A stretch of 64,000 nt of DNA from Chaetoderma sp. LZ-2023a (GCA_034401795.1 CM067369.1:183249445-183313444), one strand, 5' to 3'; counted from the stretch's first letter, positions 1-36,031 are shown. Notes: generated by a model from the sequence alone, not told the origin. A program made the numbers and translations.

Positions 1-2047
1 TACAGATAGGCGTTTACATACTGCCCTTTCAACAAGTTTGGACATAAATGGCAGGTTAGAAACGGGTCTATAGTTCTTTAATGTATCCTGGTCTAGTCCT
101 GGCTTTTTAAGTAGTGGTTTGATCACAGCTCGCTTGAAAGGCGGTGGTATAATACCGGACTGTATGCTAGAGTTAACGATTTGAGTAATTATTGGAAGTA
201 AAGTGTCAATGTGTTCAAAGATCATTTTAGTAGGAACAGGGTCGAGCTCACAGGAAGTGGGTTTGGATTCTTTCAGAAGCACGAGTACATCATCTTCTGA
301 GAATGGCTGAAAGATCTCAAAGTTATCACCGGTGAATACGGCCGAATCGGTAGGAAATTGAGTATTTAGATCTGCCGACTGAAGCAACTGGGCGCGGATA
401 ACCTCGATCTTATTTTGAAAAAAGTCCGAGAAAGACTGAGCAATCTGCATAGGCTCGCCTGTACTGGGAAGTGAGCCGTCCTTTTGTTTACCCATGAGCA
501 TAAACATGGTATTATATAGGGATTTTGAGTCCGCACTACTCCCAAGTATTTTATTTGTGAAATACTCTTGCTTTGCTCTAGTAATTATCTTTGTAACGGT
601 GTTCCGTGCATCAACGTAGATCTGGCGATGGATCTCTAGGCGAGATTTTCTCCATCGCCTTTCAGCTTTCCGCCTATCTGCTTTTGCGATGCCGACCTCT
701 GGTGTGAAAAGCCATACCGATCGTGGTCTCTGTGGAATCATCTTTAATTTCTCTGGCGCATGCTTATTTAATAGATTAGAGAGTTCTGTGTTGTAAAGAT
801 CGACTGGATCTTCACAGGTCGATGGCGGAGAGAGAATAAGACTGGATTGTTCAAGGTCATGACGGAAGGCAGATTTGTCTATTTTCTTAATGTTTCTGCA
901 AAGCACAGACTTAGCGGGTGTGGATGATTTCGTTGCATTTACGAACACAGTTACTAAATAATGGTCGGACATTTGAAGATCTTTAACTAGCACGTCACGA
1001 ACACATTTCTCTGATTCACGTGTTACAACCCAGTCGATGATATGTCCGTTTTTATGAGTGGGCATATTAACGTGTTGGTGACAATTATGAGAAGACAATA
1101 TCAAAATGAACATTAATATCGCCAAGAAGAATGAGATTGCAGTTTTTAACGCAGACGAGGTCCATGATACTCGACATTTCACTATGGAAAAGTGTGCTGG
1201 TTAATTTATTACGCTTAGATGGTGGTGGACGATATAGGCATAGGAAACGGATAGATATTTGTCCATGTGTTAGCACATATTCCAGGATTTCAACTGCCTG
1301 ATATTGCGGGAATGTACCTATACATACTTTAATATGTAGATGGTTCCGATAAATAATGGCAATGCCACCACCACAAGATGGTCTGCAGTGATTTTTAAGT
1401 TCATATCCATCTGGAGTTATGGCAGCGATTTTAGACTCATCACCGTTTTGTTGTAGCCATGATTCAGTTAATATCAGAATGTCCACATTCTCATCAACTA
1501 TCAATTCCGCAATTTCAGTACATTTATTTCGACATGACTGAGAGTTCCAAAGACAAACTTTCAGATTTGTTGAAAATGGTCGTGGGTGAACATGTATCAA
1601 GTTCTTGTGATGTGTTGTAACATTACTAACATGCGTAGTTACTCTCTTCCTCTTGGAACAGCCTGCTCTACGGCCACGAGTCGTAGCAGGAACGGCGTTT
1701 ATTCCATAATTACGAAGTACACGGTAAGTGTCACTGTTAATCCGTTTTAATGAGCTGTTACTCACGACTGAACGGCGAATAGAGTTCAGTTCATTCACTG
1801 TGTAGCTAATCATAGCTGGTGAAAGGCACACACAAGTGCTTAAGGAATAACAATAAAGTGAGTTGTTTTCATGCAACCAAATTTTCACTAATGGCGGCCT
1901 GCTACTACAATCCAATATATTAGATCCAAAATTTCGCACACAGATTATGAATAATCCAATGGCAATAAGTAACAAGAAATACGATGATCTGAAACTTGAG
2001 TAACTTAAACACATTATGCATTCGTGACACTTATCTACATCATTCAT
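1..2047 (-). pseudogene. CR1/L2-like non-LTR retrotransposon, endonuclease and start of reverse transcriptase, truncated by window edge
   Basis: Read on the minus strand, 2047 to 1085 encodes 320 residues: a hydrophobic N-terminal stretch (FLLLIAIGLFIICV), a basic linker (RGRRAGCSKRKR), then an apurinic-type endonuclease with LWNSQSC, LTESWL, GGGIAIIYR and LLGDINVHFD. The frame then stops. A second frame, open from 1080 to the left edge (360 codons), continues with HVNMPTHKNGHIIDW and MSDHYLVTV (the end of the endonuclease), a linker, and the first reverse-transcriptase motif (LKNYRPVSNLPFMSKLVER). A small deletion near 1080-1090 removed roughly 15-20 residues and shifted the frame. Domain order and motifs fit the CR1/L2/Rex1 group. 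The RT palm motifs would lie outside the window. Family assignment is from motif memory, not a search. Confidence 0.85.
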
Positions 2048-2210
2048 AATGTCATTGATTATGACGTCATCCTACATAGTTGATTATGATGTCATATGAG
2101 GGATGGATAAACTGGAAAGGTCCATTTTTATCAGTCTGTCTGCATTAACTGTCTGACTGCTGCAAGCCATAAGACAATAATTTCAATGGGCAATAATTCT
2201 AGACCTGCAT

Positions 2211-2290
2211 ATTTTAAAAATAATTTGACTGAAAGTTGTTGGTGGCTAAGCAACCAACAACTTTCAGTCAAATTGTTTTCAAAATATTTA
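2211..2290. repeat. Hairpin MITE core (family B)
   Basis: A nearly perfect palindrome: AATTTGACTGAAAGTTGTTG is answered by its reverse complement, with AAAATATTT at the outer edge. The same motif pair (TTGAATATTTTGAAACTAAT ... TTTCAAAATATTCAA) recurs more than ten times in the window. Confidence 0.8.
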
Positions 2291-2439
2291 ACATATCCAG
2301 TTAAACGCCTTGGAAAATGTAGTCTGCAGAAATTCAGCAGACAGTTAAAGGTGTCATGCCATGTTAAAATAGCCAAAGTTAGTCCAATAACAAAATGCTA
2401 TCAATAAATATAAATTGACCAATCAAAATACGGTAACAT

Positions 2440-3575
2440 GTTTTGAAGTCTACGTGCATAGGGTCCGTCCAGCCAAATTAGGTTGAAATCCGCCAAGCGG
2501 TTAATGAGGAGTAGTGTTTTAAAACAAATGTTGACGGATGGGTGACCGCCATAAGCTCACTTGGCCATTCTGGCCAGGTGAGCTAAACAATTTTGTCTTT
2601 AAAATCCATAAAAAGTACTAACTTCCATTGAGCAAACTTGAATGGCCCTTAGTCCCTAATCATATTTCCCAAATTTCAGCCCCATCCCTTCAGCAGTTCG
2701 GGAAGAAAGTTTTTGTGAAAATTAGGTCATCCAAGATGGCCGCCAAAGCATTTGGCCAATCAAGTCCCCTTGAACAAACTTGGTTCAGCCATTACCCTAC
2801 CGATAGCTGATGTTGAGATTCGAATCAATCCCCAAAGCAGTTTCAGAGATTTTAAGACGTTTCTAAAAATCTGCCACAATCCAAGATAACTGCCGCCCAA
2901 ATTGGACGCTCAACTTACTTTGAACAGACTTGGATCCCTATGGCACAAGGATGTTTCCTACCAAATTTGGTTAAAATCGGTTCACTGTTTTGAAAGTGCC
3001 AAATATGAAATCTACATAGGCATCAAAATCTATCAAATAAAAAAATTCAAACATGCTACATTCTGATTGGTCCGTGGCAGCCATGTTTTTTTATGTATCA
3101 ACTTCCCTTGAAGAAACCGTATGGCCCTTAATCATATTGCCCAAATTTCGACCTGATCCATTCAGCAATTCCGGAGAAGTCGCTTTCTCGGAAACTAGGA
3201 CCTCCAAGATACCCACTGAAGCATTTGTCCAATCAAGTTCCCTCGAACAAACTTGGGTCAGCTGTTGCCCTAGATGATGTTTCATGGGTTTTGAATCGAG
3301 CCCCAAATGGTTTTGGAGATTTTTAGACATTTATAAAATCCTGCCAAAATCCAAGATGGCCGCCGGACAAATTGGCCAATTGGCTTCCTTTGAAAAAACT
3401 TGTATCCCTATGCCCTAAGGATAAATTCTGCCATATATACCTGAAAACAGACCCGGGGTTCTTGAAGTCGTTTGACAACCGATGGACAGTCATCACGGCA
3501 AAAGCTCACTTGACCATTCAGGCCAGGACAGCTAAAAACTGTGGCATTAAAATGCTCAGCTCCTCAACCTAGATG
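2440..3575. repeat. Array of diverged monomers of about 155 bp (family C)
   Basis: Repeated blocks contain CCAAGATGGCCGCC, GACCAATCAAAATTCTG-like, CTTCCAGCCAAATT and AAGCGGTTAATGAGGAGTAG motifs. Two segments end in the family's signature (GCTCACTTGGCCATTCTGGCCAGGTGAGCTA, seen at 2553-2586, and a degraded form near 3505-3535). Short open frames here are by-products of the repeats. Confidence 0.75.
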
Positions 3576-3632
3576 AACTAAGTGATAATATATCCGAGTA
3601 TGTCATAACAACAAGAATTCCGCGGAATTAAA

Positions 3633-4734
3633 TGTCTCGCCTGTCTCCTGTTTGTCACAGTTACCATGACCTTTGACCTGTCCTCAATGTTATCATGCTG
3701 CTTCCTAAGATTATACGGAACCCGGTATCCAAGTTTAGTTGCAATAGGCGTAACCAATCCTGAAATATAAGCTGAAAAGTTTTGCTAAATGTAAAAACAA
3801 TGTTGAAAAAGAAGAGTCCTGTATCAAGGTCAGTGACCTTCACCTTTGACCTTGTGACCTCACGATCATCATGCTGCTACCTAACATTATAGGTAACCAT
3901 GTATCCAAGTTCAGTTGCAATCGGCAGAACCAATCCTGAAATATAAGCTGCGAAGTTTTGCTAAACGCAAAAACTTAATGTTGGCGCTGCTGCCGTCGGA
4001 AAAGTGATATCTATGTCTCACTTTTTCTGCTTCGCGGGCAAGACAAAAATAGTCTGTTGCATATTTTGAAATTAATTTGACACAAAAGTTAAATAATTTT
4101 CAAAATATTGAAGACTTCCTGTATTCATGAATGTTTTGGATTGGAAAAAAGAGGTTTATAGGCGAGTGTTTCATATGATACATAAAGGCCTACCTCACAA
4201 AAAGGCCCACCTCTCATATCGGTGGGCTGCTTTCATTCAATGTATATCATCATGTACTCAAGTTTGGTTCCAATTGGATCAAGCATCGGTGAGATATAAG
4301 GCAATAACTTTTGTTTAATGCAAAAACATAACACAAAATATTAACAAAGATTATACTGTGACCTTTGACTCCCCCCATAACGTTGACCGCATGATGTCTG
4401 CATCAGCATGCTGCTTCCTTTCGATGTATATCACCATGTACCCAAGTTAGGTTCCAGTTGGATCAGGCATTGCTGAGATATAAGGCAATAACTTTTGTTT
4501 AACGCAAAAACGTAACATAAAATATTACCAAAGATTATACTGTAACCTTTGACCCCTGTAACCTTGACCTCATGGCCTTTTTTTCGGCGGGCTGCTTCCG
4601 TTTGTTGTATATTACCATGCAGGCAAGTTTGGTTCCAATTAGATCAGGCATTGCTGAGATATAAACTTAACTTAAAAGTTTACGCCGCCGGAAAAGTGAT
4701 ACCTATGTCTCGATCCTGCTTCGCAGGCGAGACA
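3633..4734. repeat. Terminal-inverted-repeat element with internal tandem units (family D)
   Basis: The segment begins TGTCTCGCCTG (3633-3643) and ends with its exact reverse complement CAGGCGAGACA (4724-4734). Inside are diverged copies of a unit containing 'tgacctttgacc', 'atgtatccaagttcagttgcaat' (a variant each time) and 'gagatataagg ... taacgcaaaaac'. The same unit, without the left end, recurs at 38390-38880 and 52680-53180. No coding capacity was seen. It looks like a non-autonomous DNA element whose core has been amplified. Confidence 0.7.
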
Positions 4735-4771
4735 AAAACCATGAGTAGCTTTTCAAGGGTTTGATAATGGC

Positions 4772-4899
4772 CTCTATAGGTCTGGTGTTCAGAGCTAGTG
4801 CTTACCAGACAGGCTGTGGTATGTTTCTTTCATATTCAGTCAACATGAGTTCACATTCCGTCTGGTAAGTACTAGCTCTGAACACCAGACTTATAGAGA
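4772..4899. mobile_element. 128-bp MITE with long terminal inverted repeats
   Basis: CTCTATAGGTCTGGTGTTCAGAGCTAGTGCTTACCAGAC (4772-4811) is matched in inverse by GTCTGGTAAGTACTAGCTCTGAACACCAGACTTATAGAG (about 4860-4898), separated by a spacer of roughly 50 bp. The arms are about 39 bp with few mismatches. Other copies were not noticed in this window. Confidence 0.75.
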
Positions 4900-5234
4900 A
4901 GGCGATAATCAAAACCAAACTCAGTTGACATTTCAGAAAAATCTGTATATCACGATACTAGCCTATTTAGTCCACACATTAGAAGTCTTAGATCTTGCAC
5001 CTAGTAGAAGTCAGTCTGTCATATCTTTGACATGTCTGACAAAGCTACCAATGTCGCAACTAGGCCGTGGTTTATTTTAACCCTTTAACCCTTTCGATCC
5101 CAAATTTTTTTGACGACAGTTCCCTGCGGCCCGGATTCTTTTGCATAGTTTTCGGGAAATTGAGGTTAAAGCTGAGATTAAAGTTTTGTGTTCAAATTTA
5201 AGCATGTGTTATGTTTTGTATGTGATCCTTAGCT

Positions 5235-7348
5235 TTAGTCTTGCTGGAGCCGTAAGTTAGAATCATGCCATGGTCCAAAGCAGGTCATACAGAGGCATAC
5301 TTTGCTAAATTTACAAATCCAGCAGCTTTCCACTGGGCGACCGGATGACGGTTTTTTCCCATTCTGGCGGCACCAAACACACGTTTTCTTGCGACCAGTT
5401 ATTTTCTCCTTGGAATGTTGTGCAAAATTATCTGAGTTAATAGGGGCTCCAAATACATAAGAAGAATGTCTACCAGCCCTTTTTCTCTCACTGTAGCCTT
5501 TAGCCAACTCCTCGGCTAAGGTCAACCAAAATTGTAGCCATGTCATTGGGTTTTTCGTCAGTGGCATATTAGATAATGTATACAGAATGAAAGCATTATG
5601 CATAGCTGTATCCAGTAAATAGCAAAACACATAAAACCACCAACGAAGATATTTACGACCTAGTTTATAATATTTGCGTTTTTGGTCGGGCATGTCGACT
5701 CCACCCATGTACCTGTTGTAGTTAGAAATGGAAAGTGGACATGGTACCATTTCTGTAAGCGCGCCGGTCCGTCTTTTCACTTCAACTACGTCACTCACTG
5801 CATTTGTTGACATGCAAGAGAATGTTTTTTTGTCACACCATAGAGTGCACAATAAATTAGGTGTTTGTTCACACTGAACAGTTTTCATTTCATTTCTCTT
5901 AAGTTTTTTATTTTTCAAAGCTTCAGGGTAGTTTTTTCTGTTTGACATTATCGTGCCACAAGCAAAGGTTTTGTTGTTCATCAAATGTACGAGTAGTGGG
6001 ACACCAGTAAAGAAATGATCAAAGTATACATGGTAATTCTTTCCAAAGAGGTGGGACACTAAACTGACCACAACGTCATGTCCTAATCCTTGACCTGTCC
6101 TTTCAGTAGTGTCTCCCTTGCCACAATATACATCAAAATTACAGACATAGCCCATAAATGAAGACGCGAGCATACAAACTTTTATACCACGTTTTCCTGG
6201 CTTCAGAGGCATGTATTGTATGATACCGACGTGTCGCTTACATTTTATCAAGCCTTCATCAATAGAGAGGTTCTTATGAGGCACATAATGCTGCTTACAC
6301 ATAGCTTTTAGGTTGTCCAGAAATGGCAAAAGTTTGTTCGTCTTTTTGTAAAGAGGAGAATCACGAGGGAGTTCGTTCCTTCTGTCCAACACATGAAAAT
6401 ACTGCAGAATTTTTTGGAAATGGTTCCGTGACATAATGTTTTTAACAAAATCATTACCTAATGCACTGTGAGCTGACCAGTACATGGGTAGGTTTGGAAG
6501 CTGGTTGATACCAATGACAATAATAATGGCAAAGAAAGCCCACAGTGATTTTATGGTGTCCAATGGGTCCCACATATTGTCCACTTTGTTCAACTCTTCC
6601 GCTCGAAGTTATGCATATTGATTAGTGTTGTCTAACATGGTTTGAACATCTGAATCACTAACAAAAAGCTTGAAGAAATCAATGGGCGTTGCCCCTACAG
6701 ATAGACCTGTATTTGGGTCACACATTTCGTCAAATTCTGGTAGCAATATTTGGTCATTATTTATATTTTCTGTCCATGAAATATTGATATTATCATCTGT
6801 AGTATTTGTAGCATTAGTAGGCCTATCTATATTGTCTGAAATATCAGCATCTGTATCACTATCATGATTATCAGCAGCTATGGTAACAGTAGTTCCATCA
6901 CCACCTCCGTGTTCACGATCTTGTCCACCTTCCCCCCCATCATTTAGGTCAACCTCTATTCCAGTAGTATTGACATTATCTACAGTACAAGCCTGGAAAT
7001 AGGAAAAAATTCCCCAAAAAAATCAAACCATTTGCTTATTCAATGTCCATTTACAGGCCAAGTGAAGACTATTTTTGAAAATTTACCACTGGAGTGACTG
7101 GCTTGGTTACCTAGCCAGTCATTCCAGTGGTAAAATATCAAAAATCGTCTTCATTTGGCCTGTAAATGGACATTCTCCAAGACTTGAGAAATGTCTGTGC
7201 ATGAAAACCGGGATCGCTTGGGTGCCACGGCCACTTGCTTGTCTAATTCACTACTACTATCACTAAGATTATTGTCTGAGTCGGTTCCCGAATCACTGTC
7301 CATCAAATCTTCATATAACGCACGTAAATTATCCCGTGATTGTTCCAC
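5235..7348 (-). pseudogene. piggyBac transposase (PGBD4-like), interrupted by one stop codon and a MITE
   Basis: A 452-codon frame (6593 to 5235) carries the DDE_Tnp_1_7 catalytic core: LSIDEGLIKCK (D112), VYFDHFFTG (D192) and NYNRYMGGVDMPDQ (D300 and D303), numbering from 6593. It ends in a Cys-rich zinc-binding tail (CVWC ... CWIC ... CLCMTC). Upstream in the same frame, after a single TAA (6609-6611, probably a former sense codon in NTNQYA-x-LRAEELNKVD), the reading continues through an acidic N-terminal region to about 6988, where a TTTCCAG acceptor-like site precedes it. The first segment (7348 to 7151, MEQSRDNLRALYEDLMDSDS...) is acidic as in other piggyBac N-termini and runs straight into the inserted MITE. 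All catalytic aspartates survive, so decay is recent. Whether the 7000-7150 stretch was an intron before the MITE is uncertain. Confidence 0.9.
7041..7178. mobile_element. Hairpin MITE (family A) inserted in the piggyBac element
   Basis: AATGTCCATTTACAGGCC and its inverse GGCCTGTAAATGGACATT bound a long palindrome with TTTACCACTGGA / CCAGTGGTAAA inner arms and a CTAGCCAGTCATTCCAG centre. It truncates the first coding segment of the transposase. Confidence 0.85.
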
Positions 7349-7582
7349 AGAAACAACGACGGCTAGCCATTTTCACCTGAAGACGCTATATATAGGTCAG
7401 CGCTGAGGTCATTTACAACGCTACCATTGCGTGTATTCGTTAGCGCTTAACAGCTAAAGGGAGAGAACTCCTCCTGCTATCACTGAGTGAGAAAAGTTAA
7501 TTTTCTTGGTTGGGCCGTACTCGGCCATTATGGGGCTGAGCCGGCGGGCTGTACTCGGCCGTTACGGGATCTAAAGGGTTAA

Positions 7583-7787
7583 TGACCAAGTCGGATATAA
7601 CCAGCCTCTGCAGTGCTCTTGAGGAATGTCCATTTGCAGACCAAGAGAATACTATTTTTTTTAATTTACCACTGGAACGAGCCAGTCATTCCAGTGGTAA
7701 ATTTTCAAAAATAGTCTTCTGGCCTGCAAATGGACACTCAGTAAGCAAATATTTTAATTTTCCTGACCAAATTGGCCCATGAAAGGG
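7583..7787. mobile_element. MITE family A copy with TTAA flanks
   Basis: It lies between TTAA at 7579-7582, shared with the piggyBac element's right flank, and TTAA at 7788-7791. The interior carries the family hairpin (GTCCATTTGCAGACCAAGAG ... TTTACCACTGGAA / TTCCAGTGGTAAA ... CTGCAAATGGAC). The right end reads AAAGGG-TTAA, as in piggyBac elements. The left end lacks the CCCTTT seen in other copies. Confidence 0.75.
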
Positions 7788-7917
7788 TTAAAAGAAAATA
7801 AAGCAAACTGCTTGAACACAAACAAGGAGCAGTATGTTGGAGCAAGATCTTCCATAAACATTGAACACATGGATAGACAAAATTAAAAACAATGCCTCTC
7901 CTAGCAACTTTTTCAAA

Positions 7918-7973
7918 ATACGGTTTGAAGTGTGTGCGTGCGTGCGCGCGTGTGTGTGTGAGGGGGGGGGGGC
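7918..7973. repeat. GT/GC-rich simple repeat followed by a G run
   Basis: Alternating GTGTGCGTGCGTGCGCGC leads into GTGTGTGTGAG and a run of ten or so G. The overlapping open frames rich in His, Thr and Ala are artefacts of the repeat. Confidence 0.9.
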
Positions 7974-8502
7974 AGTTAAATTCATTACATATAGAAATTG
8001 AATGGTTAACTTTTGAATGATACCTATACTTGGTCACAGTAACTGAGTCACAAATAATGTAGAATTTTCAAATATGGAATAAATTTTATTCTATGAATTG
8101 TACAGAGTGTACAACTGTGAAAATCAATATTAAATTATGCATAATACTTCAGAAAGTAACAATAAAGGCTTCCCAATCTCCCATAAATATCACATCTTAG
8201 ACATTATGTATACATGAAAGCAAATAGACGAATACAACATTTTATGTACAAATACATAGGACCCCTGTGAAATAATTTATGATGCTTCTAAAATAAAATA
8301 AAATGCACTCTGCATATTTTGAACATAATTGAATTGGAAGACATTTATATTCAAAATATTCAATAAACATTTCTTATATTGTGTTAAAAATTGCACTAAC
8401 GAGTTTGTTTTTGTTTAGAAAACATGTTATTTCTGAGCTGTACTGTAGACTAACACGGTTGTATTAGTGAAATTGTAATACATCCAGAATAACAACTGTT
8501 AA

Positions 8503-8880
8503 AATGGAGGGATCGGCATCTAGCTATGCCCCTCCCATATCTAGCTACGCTCCGCCCACTTTTTCACGTGTGTTAGAAATATGGAATCGATTTGAAACTT
8601 TGAATCCAAAACTCCCAGAACATAGGTTTCAAGGTAACTATACTGATAAGTGGTTGAATATTTTGAAACTAAATTTTACTGCCATTGACTGGGGATTGAA
8701 TGTTGTTACCGGACAACAGAATGTTTAATAAATAGTAAGTTAATCAAAGACATACAAATTGTACACTAGTGACAGATTTTTCTCTTTGTGACAGAGCTAT
8801 AAATCATTTTGTTTGTGATGTCAGCTGACGTAATTGATTATGACGTCAGATAATTGAGCAACAGATCGGATCCCTCCATT
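8503..8880. mobile_element. Non-autonomous DNA element with AATGGAGGGATC ends
   Basis: The left end AATGGAGGGATCGG (8503-8516) pairs with the right end CGGATCCCTCCATT (8867-8880). The interior has 'tagctatgccc', half of the family B hairpin (GAATATTTTGAAACTAAATT) and a TGACGTAATTGATTATGACGTCA block. Related pieces occur near 18120-18220 and 19680-19950. Confidence 0.65.
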
Positions 8881-9011
8881 TATTAAAATTCTCATGTATC
8901 AGTAAATATTGCATAATTTTTAATGAAATATGATTTGTGTACTTTAACAAATTTTTACCACTCATAAATGAATTTGGAAATTTAACTGCTACATTTTGAG
9001 GTGTAATCATT

Positions 9012-9437
9012 AACGCAGTTTACAGGGCTGGTACTGGGCCAATACAGCCTGATAGTGGCCCAGTAACCTGCGCGATTAGCGTATTGTACAAATTGATGTC
9101 TTTAGCTCTACAGGTTTTACTTCATAGCAGCGCTACAATATGCCATAGTTAACTAAGTGATTTTTAGCTTAGATGATTTTGCAGTCATCTGAGTGATAGC
9201 GATGACGCCTTGTCTGACATAAACAACGCAGTTTACAGGGCTGGTACTGGGCCAATACAGCCTGATAGTGGCCCAGTAACCTGTGCTATTAGCGTATTGT
9301 ACAAATTGATGTCTTTAGCTCTACAGGTTTTACTTCATAGCAGCGCTACACTATGCCATAGTTAACTAAGTGATTTTTAGCTCAGATGATTTTGCAGTCA
9401 TCTGAGTGATAGCGATGACGCCTTGTCTGACATAAAC
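9012..9437. repeat. 213-bp tandem duplication
   Basis: Two adjacent units (9012-9224 and 9225-9437) both start AACGCAGTTTACAGGGCTGG and end TTGTCTGACATAA. By eye only a handful of substitutions separate them (for example GCGCGATTAGCG against GTGCTATTAGCG), so the duplication is young. Each unit has an internal near-palindrome around CTGGTACTGGGCC...GGCCCAGTAAC. No coding sense. Confidence 0.9.
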
Positions 9438-9439
9438 AG

Positions 9440-9640
9440 TGGTGGAATGCTTTGTATTCACCTCACATGGCCAGAATGGACAAGTGAGATTATACCATGG
9501 CAACCGTCTGTCAACTTTTTCTTTAAATGATTTCTTAAGAACGACTTATATTTGGAAGGAGGCATCCTTAGGGCATACAGACCAAAGTTTGTTCAAATGA
9601 AGCCGATTGGCCAATTTGGCCAGAAAAAAAGGTTGGTGTT
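9440..9640 (-). repeat. Fragment of family C in reverse orientation
   Basis: Starts with 'ccatggcaaccgtctgtcaac' preceded by CACCTCACATGGCCAGAATGGACAAGTGAG, the reverse complement of the family C terminal signature. It continues into diverged monomer sequence. Confidence 0.6.
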
Positions 9641-9825
9641 AATTTTAAAGTTATGAGCATCTTTAACACAGACATAACTGTATTTTTAGATATTAACCAT
9701 CTAGATATTCATAAAGGTATACAGAGGTCTGTACTGGAATTAATGAAGACATCACAATTCTAGCTTATACAAATTAAAAACATTGACCTGAACATATATT
9801 ATACAATTAACCCTTTCACACATAA

Positions 9826-10205
9826 ATGCACTGTATCTCAATCTCGGGGCAAACAAACAGGAAACCTGTTAAAGAATGTCAAAACCAATCCCAACTCGAC
9901 CCTGACAGAGCACACAGAAACAGCTGGATATACCATTGGATCCCCGCTAGCAATGCCTCGTTCATTAACATCGAGACCAATTTATTCAAACGAAACGTCA
10001 AGAAGGCTATTGAAATCTACAAACATCAACCAATCATGAACCGAGATGAGGGTCACCATATGCCAGTGAGCTATCAATCAATGTGGTCATGTGACTCCAC
10101 AAGCACTGACCAGAGTGACGTAGCCAGTGACCGTCAGTTCGTGCTGAAGAAGTGACCGAGATGGTTATGAGAGCTACGCTTTATTTCTACATCCCGAAGA
10201 GGTAA
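9826..10205 (+). pseudogene. Decayed 3' part of a Penelope-type element (GIY-YIG endonuclease C-terminus)
   Basis: The 109-codon frame reads PASNASFINIETNLFKRNVK, KAIEIYKHQPIMNRDEGHH and SVYQSM-like residues. It is the same C-terminal portion seen in better copies at 44642-45141 and 59195-59696, where a GIY-YIG motif precedes it. Here the GIY-YIG part is missing or unrecognisable. The 3' flank (AAGAAGTGACCGAGATGGTTATGAG...TACATCCCGAAGAGGTAACTAA) matches the right inverted repeat of those copies. Confidence 0.75.
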
Positions 10206-10669
10206 CTAATTTTTTGTATTATTAACAGGAAAACTGTTCAATATTTTAAAACTTTTAAATTTATATATAATATTAATTTAAAACATGCAACAGAATATGC
10301 TATACATCGCAAAGAATTTACATTTTCGGAGATTTGTTGTTGAAATGATTAATGGCCTCATGAGGAATTATGCGTATAAACACAAAATGATTGCCACCAT
10401 TAGTGACTTTATCACAATGTTAGTGCATGTGAAGTCATCATTTATCGCAAACAGTGGAAGGAAATGATAAACCCGCAGGAATTACCGTATAGTGTATTTA
10501 TATAACAATGTGTTGTGAAACTCCTATTTGCAATAAAGTTATAAACATTGCTTCATCTTACAACCCGCACATACAGCATAGCTCAGAAATAAGTTAAAAT
10601 GTTTCCAAAACAAAACTAAAATGTTAGTAAAAAATGTTTTGTTGAATATTTTGAACATAACCTTTCCAA

Positions 10670-11007
10670 GTTTATCCATCCATCATATGATGTCATAATC
10701 AACTATGTGACGTGTAAGATGACTTCATAATCATGTTATGAATGACTAGATATAGTCTGTCTTTAACGTTTAATAGTCAGAAACATTGTACGAATTGTAT
10801 GTCTTTACCATTTAATATTTTGTTGAATATTTTGAAACTAATTTGACTGGACGTTATGGCAGCAACAGCGCCCAGTAAAATTAGTTGTATAGTTTTCTGG
10901 AAATTGATAGTCAGGGAGTTCAGAGATCGATCGATCCCAACACGGACAAGGTGTGGGTGGTGCCTAAGATAGAGATGGGCGGGGCATAGCTAAAACTGGA
11001 ACGGTCA
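10670..11007 (-). mobile_element. Non-autonomous DNA element, family B, minus orientation
   Basis: In reverse complement it matches 20117-20522 and 31713-32121: 'ggttttagctatgccccgcccatct', 'gttgggatcgatcgatc', 'caatttccagaaaactata', the TTTTACTGGGCGCTGTTGCTGCC hairpin and the TGATGTCATAATCAACTATGTGACG block. It lies just downstream of the YIPF stop codon. Confidence 0.7.
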
Positions 11008-11161
11008 ATGACAGCAATGGCTTCCAATCCAATTATGTTTAAAATATTCAAACACACTTTATTTCATTTTGAAAACCCTAAGTTATTTCTGAGCTGTACT
11101 GTAAGAATGACCGAACAGTATCAATATTACTAGCTATACACCTCAGCAGTCACATGATGTA

Positions 11162-35733
<24,572 letters not shown>

Positions 35734-36031
35734 CTGAAAATGAAAGCAGAACAAATTGTCAGAGTATATATAGAGCTCTAAGAGTAAATCAGATTGTGTT
35801 AAGTCATAATCAGCTCAATCGAAATGTTTACCAGACGCATTTATTTAACACAGTACATGTCATAATAATGTTAGAACAATTTTTGCTTACACTACCGGTC
35901 ACAATCACACTAATGACAAAACCAGATATGTGGTTGAAATGCAACCATGAAACTCGACTTTACGATTTTGCAATGAACTATGAAGCTTGATTTTAAAATA
36001 AATTAAATATAGAAGGCTTATCAATAACATG

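Larger units (their letters stand above)
5089..7578 (-). mobile_element. piggyBac-superfamily DNA transposon
   Basis: TTAA target duplications lie at 5085-5088 and 7579-7582. Just inside are terminal inverted repeats CCCTTTCGATCCC (5089-5101) and, inverted, GGGATCTAAAGGG (7566-7578), 12 of 13 bases paired. CCCTTT ends and TTAA sites are diagnostic of piggyBac. The 2.49-kb interior holds a transposase on the minus strand and a younger hairpin MITE (about 7041-7178). Confidence 0.9.

Noticed and set aside
7738-8037. Minus-strand frames rich in His, Thr, Ala and Arg
   Set aside because: Produced by the GT/GC simple repeat; no domain or splice context.
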